From Bacillus sp. 2205SS5-2 (GTDB lineage: Bacteria > Bacillota > Bacilli > Bacillales > Bacillaceae_K), in NCBI RefSeq assembly GCF_037024155.1, contig NZ_JAYKTS010000001.1, positions 62,001-126,000 on the forward strand: DNA of 64,000 nt, in the 5' to 3' direction. The position numbers were made by a program, and so were the translations under genes. The notes beneath the pieces are model-generated. The model was not told the DNA's origin. It ran no database searches and worked only from the letters and a program-made list of their open reading frames with translations. Below are positions 29,267-38,324 of this stretch, piece after piece. Positions within the stretch are counted from its first letter, which is position 1, and each line of letters starts with the position of its first letter.

Positions 29267-29500
29267 ATGGCTTGGGAAGATGCAAAACCAGATGACCGTA
29301 GTGATAACGTAGAGAAGCTTCAGAGTAATATATTTCACACCATTCAGAACATGGAACAAGCTGAAGAGTCGATGGCCAACACTGATAGTGAAGAGCAGCT
29401 CCAACAAATTCAAGCGAAAAATGAGCGTAGACGAGAAAGTATTGAAGGATTTCGAAGTGAGATTAAAGATGAATATGCCCAGCAACATCGAGATGAATAA
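29267..29500 (+). CDS. tlp: Small acid-soluble spore protein Tlp
   Basis: 77 residues beginning MAWEDAKPDDRSDNVEKLQS, matching the thioredoxin-like-named spore protein Tlp. It is acidic, helical and without the CxxC of true thioredoxins, as normal for the family. ATG 29267 lies 7 bases after TAGGAGGAG; the TTG at 29261 is too close to it. Confidence 0.93.
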   Translation: MAWEDAKPDDRSDNVEKLQSNIFHTIQNMEQAEESMANTDSEEQLQQIQAKNERRRESIEGFRSEIKDEYAQQHRDE

Positions 29501-29504
29501 AGGG

Positions 29505-29531
29505 AAGGGTGCTGGAATTCCGGCACCCTTT
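29505..29531 (+). terminator. Terminator of sspN-tlp
   Basis: AAGGGTGCTGG and CCGGCACCCTT close around AATT, followed by TTCAC; compact and GC-rich. Confidence 0.8.
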
Positions 29532-29549
29532 CACTTTGTTTAATTTGAA

Positions 29550-29710
29550 GGGTGTTTTCGCAGAGTTTGTAGCTTTTCGTATCAGTTTATTATTTATGAT
29601 TTGGCTTTGTTTCGGGCATCATATTGTCTGTTTTGATGGAACTCAACAGTGAAATGGTGGATGTAGTCAATGATCAGATGAAACAGCCACAATGGAAACG
29701 AAAAGAGCCC
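29550..29710 (+). repeat. MITE-like element, type B
   Basis: GGGTGTTTTCGCAGAG to ACGAAAAGAGCCC with type B interior (TTTCGGGCATCATATTG). No clear flanking duplication. Confidence 0.75.
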
Positions 29711-29802
29711 AATAGAAAAGGTTGTCTTGTTCTTTCTGTCCATTCGTTGCAATTCTATGATAGTATAGAATGGTGAAAATTATAGGGTTTTGAGGTGAAA
29801 AA

Positions 29803-30219
29803 ATGCTAATCGCAAAAAATACGATTGATGTTCGCTACGCAGAAACGGACCAAATGGGCGTTGTTTATCATGCAAATTATTTAGTGTGGATGGAGCTTGG
29901 TCGGACAAAGCTCTCAGAGGAATCAGGATATCGCTACGCTGAAATGGAAGCGGCTGGTGTTTTTTGTCCGGTAGTTGATTTACGTATCTCCTATAAGAAG
30001 CCATTACGTTATGGTGAGCAAGCCATCGTGAAAACATGGATTGAAGCATATAATGGGATTCGGTTGACGTATGGATATGAGATTTACACCAGTAAAGATG
30101 AACTGGCCATTGTCGCTTTTTCTGAACATATTTGTGTATTAAAAGACAACTTCCGACCAGTTTCAATAAAAAAGAAATTTCCTGAGTGGCACGCTGTTTA
30201 TGAACAAATAAAAAAATAA
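29803..30219 (+). CDS. yneP: Acyl-CoA thioesterase, 4-hydroxybenzoyl-CoA thioesterase (YbgC-like) family
   Basis: 138-residue hot-dog-fold enzyme. The family motif YAETDQMGVVYHANYLVWME (about 12-31) includes the catalytic acidic residue region, and the hydrophobic beta strands follow. It probably hydrolyses short-chain acyl-CoA in the cytoplasm; the substrate cannot be read from sequence. The position after tlp matches B. subtilis yneP. Confidence 0.88.
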   Translation: MLIAKNTIDVRYAETDQMGVVYHANYLVWMELGRTKLSEESGYRYAEMEAAGVFCPVVDLRISYKKPLRYGEQAIVKTWIEAYNGIRLTYGYEIYTSKDELAIVAFSEHICVLKDNFRPVSIKKKFPEWHAVYEQIKK

Positions 30220-30383
30220 TCTGTATGAATGAATGGAACTGTACATATTGTCGATATTGTTATTCTGAAGCGAAAACACCTGATGAATGATCCATAGTAC
30301 CAGGTGCTTTTTGTCGTGAATAAAAACATACACTCACAAAAATGAGCCATACTAATGGAAACAAGTAAAGGAGGTGGTAGAGG

Positions 30384-31301
30384 GTGGGACGAATTTGTTT
30401 ACTTCTCTTTATCATGTTCTTATCGCTTTCATTCTGTACCTCTGATCTGTTTGCTCATGCCGACGAAAAAGAGAATTGGTATCAACTTGCGCAAATATTT
30501 ATCCCAGCTAACGCTAAATTGGTCAAGCCTGCCAGACCCTATGGCTCCCCTTCTATATTAGAATATGATTTCAACCAAGATAATCAGAATGAACTAATCA
30601 TCACCTATCAAATCAAAAATAAACTGCATCATTCACCCCCTCAATTTTGCGCGATGGTACTTTCCAAGCAGAATGCTGAATGGATAAAGGTGTGGGAAAC
30701 ATGCAAACAAGGAGTGGAACTAGATTTTTCTGGTTTGGTTGATATGACTGGAGATGGAATAAAAGAATATTTATTTAGCAGGACTATCGGTGCATCTGCT
30801 GGGAGTGAGCTTGAAGTGTATAACTGGAAGCAAGATTCACTGAAACAGGTAACTATCATTCCCTATCACAGAATGGATTTTGTAATGGGAGATCAAAGAA
30901 TCGGTATCGCCGCTTGGATGCGGAAATTGGCAGATGCTTATACAGTTGATGTCGTAAGCTGGGACGGAGAGAATATGGTTTTGGATGATGCATTGTATGC
31001 TCATTACTATCCAGTGATAAAACAGTTTTTCAAAAAGAAAATCTCAGCAAGAAATGCGTGGTACTATTGGTACTGTCTAGCAGATTCTCAAATAAAAGCC
31101 AACCATTTAACCGATGCAACCATGTCCATTGAAAAGGGAATGAAAGTTACTGAGAAAGAATCCTGGATTGAGGCACAAAACGAATTTAAAAAGCTAAAAC
31201 ATATGCTTGAAAATAAAAAAAAACGAGTTTGGGATAATGACCAAACTCATTTCTTTCTTATTTTTTATATTCATAACGAGGTTCATCTAATTCTTCATTG
31301 A
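30384..31301 (+). CDS. Secreted protein with VCBS/FG-GAP-like repeats, unknown function
   Basis: 305 residues from GTG 30384 with AAAGGAGGTGG upstream. The N-terminus is a signal peptide (LLLFIMFLSLSF, cleavage near AHA at about 26). Two calcium-loop-like motifs, DFNQDNQNELIITY and DMTGDGIKEYLF, suggest an incomplete beta-propeller or integrin-like repeat; the C-terminal third is helical. The final 26 or so codons run through the terminator hairpin of the convergent gene and 44 bases into its coding end, so the true stop may have been lost. Confidence 0.7.
   Translation: MGRICLLLFIMFLSLSFCTSDLFAHADEKENWYQLAQIFIPANAKLVKPARPYGSPSILEYDFNQDNQNELIITYQIKNKLHHSPPQFCAMVLSKQNAEWIKVWETCKQGVELDFSGLVDMTGDGIKEYLFSRTIGASAGSELEVYNWKQDSLKQVTIIPYHRMDFVMGDQRIGIAAWMRKLADAYTVDVVSWDGENMVLDDALYAHYYPVIKQFFKKKISARNAWYYWYCLADSQIKANHLTDATMSIEKGMKVTEKESWIEAQNEFKKLKHMLENKKKRVWDNDQTHFFLIFYIHNEVHLILH
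31211..31248 (-). terminator. Terminator of yneR
   Basis: On the minus strand GAGTTTGG and CCAAACTC form a hairpin followed by a long T-run, 10 bases beyond the yneR stop. It lies inside the 3' end of the opposing gene. Confidence 0.8.
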
Positions 31302-31548
31302 ATTCTACGTAAAGATCATGACCATCAAAGTACCAGACGTCTTTTTCATCAATAAAGTATGTAACACCATCGTCCGCCTTTTTCACACTTAAATCAAGTG
31401 GCTCCTCTTTTGATAAACCTAATGAAAATCCTTCATGTAGGGGACTCGACCCACCGTAGCGGACGTAAAAGCGAATATAGTCCCCATCAGATAGTTCCAT
31501 TTCGCGTTTAAACCATTTCTTAGCATCTGTTGAAATATAAATATCCAA
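31258..31548 (-). CDS. yneR: HesB-like domain protein YneR
   Basis: 96 residues of the HesB/IscA-like fold without any of the cysteines needed to bind an iron-sulphur cluster, as typical for the YneR group (RFYVRYGGSSPLHEGFSLGL in the core). Function unknown. The TTG start at 31548 has AGGATGG about 9 bases upstream. Its place between yneP and plsY follows the B. subtilis order. Confidence 0.85.
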   Translation of the reverse strand: MDIYISTDAKKWFKREMELSDGDYIRFYVRYGGSSPLHEGFSLGLSKEEPLDLSVKKADDGVTYFIDEKDVWYFDGHDLYVEFNEELDEPRYEYKK

Positions 31549-31593
31549 TTTAAAGCACCATCCTCATTTCACTTGTTGCACCTTCTATTACTA

Positions 31594-31756
31594 TGGCTCT
31601 TTTCGTATACATTGTGGCTATTTTATCATATTTTTGATTTAATCTTCCATTTCACTGCTGAATTCCATCAAAAACAGACGAAGTGATGCCCGAAACAAAG
31701 CTACATCATAGATGAAAAACTGATTCGAAAAGCCACAATCTTTGCGAAAACAGCCA
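31594..31756 (-). repeat. MITE-like element, type B, reverse, TSD TTACTA/TTATTA
   Basis: TGGCTCTTTTCGTATAC to GCGAAAACAGCCA. Flanks TTACTA (31588-31593) and TTATTA (31757-31762) differ by one base. Confidence 0.82.
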
Positions 31757-31817
31757 TTATTAATTATACCTTTAATATTTGTAGAACTCGAAGATTTTGA
31801 TTGTGCTTTTTCTTTAT

Positions 31818-31959
31818 AGGCTGATATCATATGTATTGTTGCTCTGTTTCTACTTTTAGATTCGATCTTTCATCAAAACTAGACGAATAGCTGCACTGAA
31901 TAAGCTATCAAAAAGTTTATAGACTGGTTGGAAAAGCAGTATTTTTGCGAAAACAGTTT
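31818..31959 (-). repeat. MITE-like element, type B, reverse, degenerate
   Basis: AGGCTGATATCATATGTATT to GCGAAAACAGTTT with scattered matches to the type B interior. Nine bases further the next copy begins. Confidence 0.55.
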
Positions 31960-31968
31960 CTTTAAAGA

Positions 31969-32362
31969 AGGGTCTTTTCGTATACATTGTGGCTATTTCA
32001 TCTGATTTTTGACTAAATCCTCCATTTCATTGTTGATCTCTATCAAAAACAGACGGATCTAGCTGCAGTGGCTAGGGACTCGGGCATTTGTCAGCCCACT
32101 GCGTGAAGCAGGCTTCACTGCGTGTACTGCCAGATGCCTGCCGTCCCTGGGCAGCCACTTCCGCTTTTCGTGATCTAGCTGCAGTGGCTAGAGACTCGGG
32201 CATTTGTCAGCCCACTGCGTGAATCGGGATTCACTACGTGTTCTGCCAGATGCCTGCCGTCCCTGTGCAGCCACTTCCGCTTTTCGTAAATGATGCCCGA
32301 AACAAAGCTATATCACAGATAATTAACTGATACAAAAGCCACAATCTTTGCGAAAACAGCCT
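31969..32362 (-). repeat. MITE-like element, type B, reverse, with two nested repeat units, TSD TAAAGA
   Basis: AGGGTCTTTTCGTATAC to GCGAAAACAGCCT with exact TAAAGA flanks (31963-31968, 32363-32368). Two tandem units occupy 32055-32287, between AGACG and AAATGATGCCCG of the normal type B interior. Confidence 0.85.
32055..32287 (+). repeat. Two tandem CAGTGGCTAG repeat units nested in a type B element
   Basis: Two units of about 117 bp, each starting GATCTAGCTGCAGTGGCTAG and ending CCACTTCCGCTTTTCGT. Each contains inner inverted repeats (GGCATTTGTCAG/CTGCCAGATGCC and GTGAAGC/GCTTCAC). The junction with the host element is the same as at 13468. Confidence 0.8.
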
Positions 32363-32390
32363 TAAAGAATGAATTTCTAGTAGGCCTAAT

Positions 32391-32960
32391 TTAGCAATTT
32401 TCTTCAACTCTAGAGAGTTTATGAAAACCAAATGTAACCAAGGTTGCACCAACGACGACAATCCCATAAGCGATGACTAGTTTAAAATAATTCATATCAT
32501 CACTCATCCAAAACAAATCAAAGAAGCGAAGTGTAGGTTTTAACAGAAAGGAAAAGAAGAAAACCCCTAGTATACAGGTTAAGAAATACACTCGAAATTT
32601 ATGATACGTATACTGATAAATCAGCATGAAAATCACTGGTATCATCGCAGAATCTAAAGCGAAATTCGATGCAACTCTGCTCGAGATTTGGAAGGGATAG
32701 CCCCACAAACCTTCTTTTACCCCATAAATATCCACATAGATGCTTAAGGCGTGAATAGCAAATCCATAAAACCCAATCTCAAATATTCGTTTGCGGTCGA
32801 GTAAAAAGTAAAGCAATACAATTGGAAGGAGTAGCATCAATAGGTTGACCCAATATTCCCAAACATCAAAGCTCGAATACTGATATAAATATTGTTGGAT
32901 TTCAGTATTTAGTTTGACAGTCTTTTCAACTAATTGCTCGAAGCGGACTAATTGATTCAT
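32391..32960 (-). CDS. CBO0543-family integral membrane protein
   Basis: 189 residues with about five hydrophobic helices (WVNLLMLLLPIVLLYFLL is the first, DRKRIFEIGFYGFAIHALSI the second). The WEYWVNLL start and helix layout match the CBO0543 group of uncharacterised Firmicutes membrane proteins. GGAGGG precedes the ATG at 32960. No partner gene is adjacent and the function is unknown. Confidence 0.7.
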   Translation of the reverse strand: MNQLVRFEQLVEKTVKLNTEIQQYLYQYSSFDVWEYWVNLLMLLLPIVLLYFLLDRKRIFEIGFYGFAIHALSIYVDIYGVKEGLWGYPFQISSRVASNFALDSAMIPVIFMLIYQYTYHKFRVYFLTCILGVFFFSFLLKPTLRFFDLFWMSDDMNYFKLVIAYGIVVVGATLVTFGFHKLSRVEENC

Positions 32961-33230
32961 TTGAACCCTCCGGTAGGCTTGAATGATGATTTATTGCCTA
33001 TTTAGATATAATATTATGAAAGTAACTATTTATCTCTCAATGGTTAGTGTGACCTATTTACCGGAAAAAATTATTATAGTCGTTTTTGTTTATCTGTCTC
33101 TGCTTCAATTACTTCTTAATAAATTGAAATTGGGGGTGATTGGTGTGAAATTATTAAAGGGATCATACCAACAATAAGCTTTATTGGCGGGACCCTTTTA
33201 AAAGACCAAATTTGTTTTTTATTAGATAAA

Positions 33231-33395
33231 AGCTGTCTTTGTATAAAATATCGATACTTCTTCTATTTTCAGAGGGAATTCTATATTTCGCTATAGGTTT
33301 CTAGTGAAATATCGACAAAAAAAGACCCAAGCGCATTCATAATTAATGGTTTATATACGCTTGTAAATACAATATTTTTTTGTGAAAACAGTCTA
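33231..33395 (-). repeat. MITE-like element, strongly degenerate
   Basis: AGCTGTCTTTGTATAAAATA at the left and TTTTTTTGTGAAAACAGTCT at the right are the only good matches. Upstream, between 32961 and 33230, an AT-rich stretch has a hairpin (AAAGGG/CCCTTT at 33157-33199) but no supported gene. Confidence 0.45.
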
Positions 33396-33424
33396 AAAAG
33401 AAGACCTATTTCTAGGTCTTCTTC
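33396..33424 (-). terminator. Terminator of the CapA-like gene
   Basis: AAGAAGACCTA and TAGGTCTTCTT are perfect 11-bp arms around TTTC, with a T-run on the minus strand. It starts 10 bases past the stop codon. Confidence 0.88.
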
Positions 33425-33433
33425 GATCAACAT

Positions 33434-34597
33434 TTATCGTAATGCCATGTTCATATACTTACTCATATGGGTGTTGATTTCCGCAACAGTATGATAAGTC
33501 AAACCAAGTTGTTTCGCTTGATCTAAAGAATACATTTTGTAAAAATAAGTTGGGTCTTTTGCTACAAAAGTGGATTGGAATTCAATATCTGGATAGGTGA
33601 TGGTTGTCCCCTCTTGAGTGATATTTTTTTCAACCGTTAATGATAAGATCCCACCTATGTCTTTGTAATCCCCAGTTTGACCTGAAATGAAATTTCCAAG
33701 TGAATAAACAATTACCGCATCTCTACCGTCCGCCGTTTTACGGGTTTCTATTGGTTGAAGAACATGGGGATGATGGCCAAATATTATGTCTGCCCCGACA
33801 TCAGTTAGAGAATGAGCAAGATTTTGTTGAAAATCAGTTGGAAGCAATTGATATTCAAGGCCCCAATGAATGCCCAATATGACTAAATCAACTTCTGCTT
33901 CTTTTTTCACTCGTTGAATATCTTGAATCATTTTTTGCTCGTCTATCAAATTCACCATATAGTCTTTACCGGCTGGAACCGGTATTCCATTTGTTCCGTA
34001 AGTGTAAGATAGGACAGCAAACGAGATGCCATTTACATTAAATTTTCGAATCGTTTGCTGGTCTTCAGGACTTTTAAACGCCCCGGTATATGGCATATTA
34101 ACTTTTTCATAATAATCTATGGCACTATTTAAGGCCTTTTCCCCACGATCAAGAGAATGGTTATTAGCATTAGTAACCATATCGACGCCTGCATCCTGTA
34201 GAGCATCAATGATTTCATGAGGACTGTTAAATGAAGGATAGCTTGACAAGCCAAGCTCAACTCCTCCTGGCATCGATTCTTGATTAGCAATTAAAAAATC
34301 GGGTTTTTGTAAATGTTCTTTTACGTTTTCTAACATTGGACGAAAATCATAGCCACTAGAAGTTTTCGCTCCATCATAAACTCGGTCGTGAATTAAAATA
34401 TCTCCAATAGCACCGATTGTTGCATTTGTTGAAAATGGTTTTTCAACAAGCTGATGAACTCTGAGTCCTAATGAAGATGCTGTTCGTGTATCGGGTGCTG
34501 AAGAATAATCATCAAGCTGACCTTTCATTAATAATCCAATCGTAAATAGGAAAAATAGAGCAAATAATATTGGAATAATACGAAGTTTTCGTTTCAT
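33434..34597 (-). CDS. CapA/PgsA-family metallophosphatase-like membrane-anchored protein
   Basis: 387 residues with an N-terminal signal anchor (IIPILFALFFLFTIGLLM) and an extracellular domain of the calcineurin-like phosphoesterase fold. Metal-site motifs GDILIHDRVY, ANNHSLDRGEKAL and GHHPHVLQP are intact. The family includes PgsA/CapA of poly-gamma-glutamate capsule synthesis, but no capB or capC gene is near, so this is one of the solitary CapA homologues (YwtB-like) whose substrate is unknown. Confidence 0.82.
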   Translation of the reverse strand: MKRKLRIIPILFALFFLFTIGLLMKGQLDDYSSAPDTRTASSLGLRVHQLVEKPFSTNATIGAIGDILIHDRVYDGAKTSSGYDFRPMLENVKEHLQKPDFLIANQESMPGGVELGLSSYPSFNSPHEIIDALQDAGVDMVTNANNHSLDRGEKALNSAIDYYEKVNMPYTGAFKSPEDQQTIRKFNVNGISFAVLSYTYGTNGIPVPAGKDYMVNLIDEQKMIQDIQRVKKEAEVDLVILGIHWGLEYQLLPTDFQQNLAHSLTDVGADIIFGHHPHVLQPIETRKTADGRDAVIVYSLGNFISGQTGDYKDIGGILSLTVEKNITQEGTTITYPDIEFQSTFVAKDPTYFYKMYSLDQAKQLGLTYHTVAEINTHMSKYMNMALR

Positions 34598-34726
34598 TGA
34601 GTAACCTTCCTTTGTTTGACAATTTTCTTTTCTTTTATTTTAACTGAAAACGTCCAGGAGAGGGGATGTTTTTATTAATTTGTCTTGAATTTCCTTATAG
34701 TTATCGGAGTGCAAACAATGGAATAA

Positions 34727-34752
34727 AAAAAAGCTTAGTTTCCCAAGCTTTC
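34727..34752 (-). terminator. Terminator of plsY
   Basis: On the minus strand AAAGCTT and AAGCTTT pair around a GGGAAACT loop and are followed by eight T, 15 bases past the stop. Confidence 0.75.
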
Positions 34753-34766
34753 CCAAATTAAATCGA

Positions 34767-35360
34767 TTAAATCCATTTAATTTTTGGTTCTGTTTTGTTT
34801 TTAATGCGAATTATATTGGCTTTATGGCGGTAGATCACGAAAAATGCCAATGTTCCTACGACAAGAATTAGGGGCAAGTCTTTTTCCCCAATGAACAAGG
34901 TGTACAATATGGCTGTTACGGAAGCCAGTATTGATGATAGAGAAACATACTTGGTTAAAAATAAAAACAGAAAGAAGGAGACAAATAAAACAAGGAAAAG
35001 AATCGGCGAATATGCGAGCAAGACCCCACCGGATGTTGCGACTGCTTTTCCTCCTCTAAATCCTGCGAAAATTGGAAAAATATGACCGAAGACAGCTAGT
35101 AACCCTGCTATCAACAAATGCAGTTCATCTACGACTCCAAATAAAACGGGGAGTATGGTTGCAACCGTTCCTTTTAAAATGTCCATGATGGTCACAACAA
35201 GTCCTGCTTTTACACCAAGCGTACGGAAAGTATTCGTACCCCCTAAATTTCCGCTTCCATGTTCGCGAATATCCTTGTTAAAAAAGATTTTTCCGATCAG
35301 TAAACCTGAGGGAATGGAACCTAATAAATAGGCCAATATTAAAATAATGGCAATAATCAT
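34767..35360 (-). CDS. plsY: Acyl-phosphate:glycerol-3-phosphate acyltransferase PlsY
   Basis: Integral membrane enzyme of 197 residues making lysophosphatidic acid from acyl-phosphate, the first acylation of phospholipid synthesis. The three conserved cytoplasmic motifs are present: [26 protein letters not shown] and [10 protein letters not shown]. About five to six helices. AAGGAGT precedes the ATG. It corresponds to yneS of B. subtilis, normally a short distance from parE; here over 5 kb of extra genes and repeats intervene. Confidence 0.95.
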   Translation of the reverse strand: MIIAIILILAYLLGSIPSGLLIGKIFFNKDIREHGSGNLGGTNTFRTLGVKAGLVVTIMDILKGTVATILPVLFGVVDELHLLIAGLLAVFGHIFPIFAGFRGGKAVATSGGVLLAYSPILFLVLFVSFFLFLFLTKYVSLSSILASVTAILYTLFIGEKDLPLILVVGTLAFFVIYRHKANIIRIKNKTEPKIKWI

Positions 35361-35498
35361 TTACATTACTCCTTTTCATCGTTAAAGAACTTATATGTTT
35401 GAAATTAAAAACATCTCAGTAGCGGTTTTGAGAAAAATAGAGTTACTTTGCAAAGTTCCCCAGCTTATTCGTGAACGAATTTTTTCCTCTGTTGTTGA

Positions 35499-35990
35499 CC
35501 ACTTCCGCTTTTCTTTGATCCAGCTGCAGTGGCTAGCAGCTATGGGACAAATAACATCCAACTCCAAAGGTCAGGACCTTCTCCGTTGGATAACATTTGC
35601 CCGCCGCTGCTGGGCGAGCCACTTCCGCTTTTCTTTGATCCAGCTGCAGTGGCTAGCAGCTATGGGACAAATAACATCCAACTCCAAAGGTCAGGACCTT
35701 CTCCGTTGGATAACATTTGCCCGCCGCTGCTGGGCGAGCCACTTCCGCTTTTCTTTGATCTAGCTGCAGTGGCTAGGGACTCGGGCATTTGTCAGCCCAC
35801 TATGTGAAGCAGGCTTCACTTCGTGTTCTGCCAGATGCCTGCCGTCCCTGGGCGAGCCACTTCCGCTTTTCTTTGATCTAGCTGCAGTGGCTAGGGACTC
35901 GGGCATTTGTCAGCCCACTACGTGAAGCAGGCTTCACTTCGTGTTCTGCCAGATGCCTGCCGTCCCTGGGCGAGCCACTTCCGCTTTTCT
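35499..35990 (+). repeat. Tandem array of four CCACTTCCGCTTTTC repeat units
   Basis: Units begin at 35499, 35619, 35739 and 35857 with a partial fifth at 35975. The first two are identical 120-bp copies with one centre (GGACAAATAACATCCAACTC). The third and fourth are 118-bp near-identical copies with another centre (GACTCGGGCATTTGTCAGCC). All share the ends and can fold through internal inverted repeats such as ATCCAAC/GTTGGAT. Apparent open frames here are by-products of the period. Confidence 0.92.
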
Positions 35991-36144
35991 GGAGTCATCT
36001 TAGTTTATTTTAGCATGAATAATAATAGAGAAGAAATACTAAATATTAATGTGCGTTTTTTAGTAGATTGAAGGGGTTTAGTATTGATGTACGATTTTTA
36101 TACAGTTCTTGTTCTATTTGGAACGATATTAAGGAGGATTTCAT

Positions 36145-36390
36145 ATGAAGAATGAAACACATCCCGATACTCAACCCGTCATATTCCATGACGTGAATAG
36201 TGGTTTCAAATTTTTAAGTTCATCTACCAAGGCTTCAAATGAAATGATGCAGTGGGAAGATGGAAATGAGTACCCTGTCATCAAAGTAGAAGTGAGTTCT
36301 GACACGCATCCATTTTACACAGGTCGTCAGAAGTTTGCTGATAAGGACGGGAGAGCAGAATGCTTTAACAAGAAATATAATATGGAGTAA
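36145..36390 (+). CDS. rpmE2: 50S ribosomal protein L31 type B
   Basis: 81 residues: [20 protein letters not shown], then [20 protein letters not shown]. It lacks the CxxC pairs of zinc-binding L31, so it is the type B paralogue, usually induced under zinc limitation to replace RpmE. AAGGAGG precedes the ATG. I did not find a convincing Zur box upstream. Confidence 0.93.
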   Translation: MKNETHPDTQPVIFHDVNSGFKFLSSSTKASNEMMQWEDGNEYPVIKVEVSSDTHPFYTGRQKFADKDGRAECFNKKYNME

Positions 36391-36430
36391 GAACCTCTCC
36401 TCGTAGCGATTTGATACGGGGGGTTCTTAT
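36388..36430 (+). terminator. Hairpin after rpmE2
   Basis: TAAGAACCTCTCC and GGGGGGTTCTTA pair around an 18-base loop. There is no long T-run, so termination is probable rather than certain. Confidence 0.5.
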
Positions 36431-36495
36431 GTACAGAAGAAAAAAACTCGCTTATACTGGAATAAACAAACAATTTCAATAGAAAGGTGAAGTTT

Positions 36496-37794
36496 ATGAA
36501 GCAATCGTTAGGAGGATTTCAATGGATGGCCTTTATGATTGCTGCTGCAATTGTGGCTCCTATTGCCATTGGAGATCTATATGGATTTGAAGGAGTAGAA
36601 AAAGCGGCATTTGTTCAACGAACAATGTTTGTATTAGGTGTGGCAGGCTTATTACAAGGATTGATAGGACATCGCTATCCCATCAACGAAGGTCCTGCCG
36701 GATTGTGGTGGGGAATATTTGTGATTTATGCGGGTTTTGCCGGGACAATATATGGGTCAACTCAAGAAGTTCTCCAATATTTACAATCAGGGATGCTCAT
36801 TAGTGGTGTTTTATTTATCTTCCTCTCACTGTTTGGTGTGATTGGTAGATTAACAAAGTTATTTACCCCTAGTGTGACATTTGTGTATTTATTTTTATTA
36901 ATTCTCCAGTTAAGTGGACCCTTCATGAATGGAATGATGGGTATATCTCAACAAAATAAGTCAGTAGATGGAGTAGTCATATTAGCTAGTTTGAGTTTGT
37001 TAGTGTTAACCTTTTATCTTTCTAATCATCAGATAAAATGGATCAAAAGATATTCTATTCTTTTTTCTCTTGGTATAGGCTGGCTATTATTTATTCTATT
37101 AGGAAAAAACCCACCACTAGCTGTAGGGAAGTTGAACTGGATTTCCGTTCCGGAGCTTTTTGTATGGGGTACTCCAAAATGGGATTCAGGTATACTGGCA
37201 ACCGGCTTTTTTATCACCTTATTGTTAACTACAAACATGATCGCATCGATTCGAATTATGGAATCTGTCATCGATAATAAAGACAATGATCTATTGTCCC
37301 GCTCTCGAAAAGGTGGCTTTGTATCAGGTGTAAATCAACTTCTTGCTGGCTCCTTTTCAGCAATAGGATCTGTTCCAATCTCTGGTGCGGCGGGATTTGT
37401 TGCGACAACAGGGATGAGAAATCTTTTTCCGTTTTTACTTGGAAGTGGCTTTGTCATTCTCGTCAGTTTCTTTCCACGAATCATGACTGTATTATCAACA
37501 CTGCCACCAGCAGTTGGTTATACGGTCACGTTTGTTATTTTCACAAAAATGGTAGCGATGGCCTTCACTGAGTGGTCAAAAGAGTCTGATTTGGACCGGG
37601 CGTATAGAGTCGCTGGACCGGCACTGTTAGCTGGAGCGGGGGCCATGTTTGTCCCTGCTTCGGCATTTGTTGGAATGCCGGCTTTCGCTGTTTCCATCCT
37701 GAACAATGGCTTGATACTCGGAACATTGATCGCCATAGTCATCGAACAAGGACTCCTAGTTACGTCAAGAAGTAATAAGAAAAGATCCTCATAA
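36496..37794 (+). CDS. NCS2-family purine/pyrimidine permease
   Basis: 432 residues with about 12 to 14 hydrophobic segments; resembles uracil/xanthine permeases (YwdJ-like). The INEGPAGLWWG and later SAIGSVPISGAAGFVATTG segments correspond to the conserved substrate-binding region. ATG 36496 has AAAGGTGA 5 bases upstream; a GTG at 36487 overlaps that site. Substrate cannot be decided. The stop codon lies inside the terminator stem-loop. Confidence 0.82.
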   Translation: MKQSLGGFQWMAFMIAAAIVAPIAIGDLYGFEGVEKAAFVQRTMFVLGVAGLLQGLIGHRYPINEGPAGLWWGIFVIYAGFAGTIYGSTQEVLQYLQSGMLISGVLFIFLSLFGVIGRLTKLFTPSVTFVYLFLLILQLSGPFMNGMMGISQQNKSVDGVVILASLSLLVLTFYLSNHQIKWIKRYSILFSLGIGWLLFILLGKNPPLAVGKLNWISVPELFVWGTPKWDSGILATGFFITLLLTTNMIASIRIMESVIDNKDNDLLSRSRKGGFVSGVNQLLAGSFSAIGSVPISGAAGFVATTGMRNLFPFLLGSGFVILVSFFPRIMTVLSTLPPAVGYTVTFVIFTKMVAMAFTEWSKESDLDRAYRVAGPALLAGAGAMFVPASAFVGMPAFAVSILNNGLILGTLIAIVIEQGLLVTSRSNKKRSS

Positions 37795-37815
37795 TGAGGG
37801 TCTTTTCTTATTACT
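37771..37815 (+). terminator. Terminator overlapping the NCS2 permease stop codon
   Basis: AGTAATAAGAAAAGATCCTC and the right arm GAGGGTCTTTTCTTATTACT pair over about 21 bp around the TAA stop. The last seven codons form the left arm. Confidence 0.85.
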
Positions 37816-37977
37816 AGGCTGTTTTCGCAAAGTTTGTTGCTTTTCGCACCAGTCTATAAACGGTGTTGTTGCTTTGTTTCGGGCATCATTTCGTCTATTT
37901 TTAATGGAAATCAACAGTGAAATGGCGATTTAATCTAAAATCAGATGAAATAGCCACATTGAATACGAAAATAGCCT
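37816..37977 (+). repeat. MITE-like element, type B, TSD ATTACT
   Basis: AGGCTGTTTTCGC to ACGAAAATAGCCT, exact ATTACT flanks (37810-37815, 37978-37983). The duplicated site is the end of the terminator stem above. Confidence 0.87.
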
Positions 37978-37984
37978 ATTACTA

Positions 37985-38125
37985 AGGCTCTTTTACCAAA
38001 TATCGCTATTTTATCCGGTTTACTTTTAATTCCCATCAAAAATAACCCAAATAATGTCCCAAAACATAGCAACATTACAGATTATTCACGGATTCGATTA
38101 GCAACAAACTGGGCGAAAACAGCCT
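37985..38125 (-). repeat. MITE-like element, type B, reverse, degenerate
   Basis: AGGCTCTTTTACC to GGGCGAAAACAGCCT with an eroded interior (AATAATGTCCCAAAACATAG). It starts one base after the duplication of its neighbour. Confidence 0.65.
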
Positions 38126-38324
38126 AAATAAAAACTTGCCTACTTCTAAGAAAAAATGAATTCACCCTCTTTTATCTAACTACCATGTTTCTGGGTGAAT
38201 TAGCGCCAACACTCTCCAAATGAGAACGAATATTTTCTTTTTCGTGAAAAATTGTTTAACATAGAGAGTAAGGGGGAAAAATTTCCGTATCCTATCTAGA
38301 CAAAGAAAAGTAGGTGAAGAAGAC

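Noticed and set aside
32983..33177. Small hydrophobic open frame upstream of the CBO0543-like gene
   Set aside because: Antiparallel to the neighbour's promoter region, poor start context and no family. The hairpin behind it may belong to another decayed gene.
35395..35807. Overlapping open frames with internally repeated protein sequence
   Set aside because: The repeats come from the 120-bp DNA period of the tandem array, which is a multiple of three. There is no ribosome binding site and no plausible product.
35499..35990. CRISPR-like array
   Set aside because: Units are 118-120 bp, adjoin without unique spacers, and no cas gene is present.
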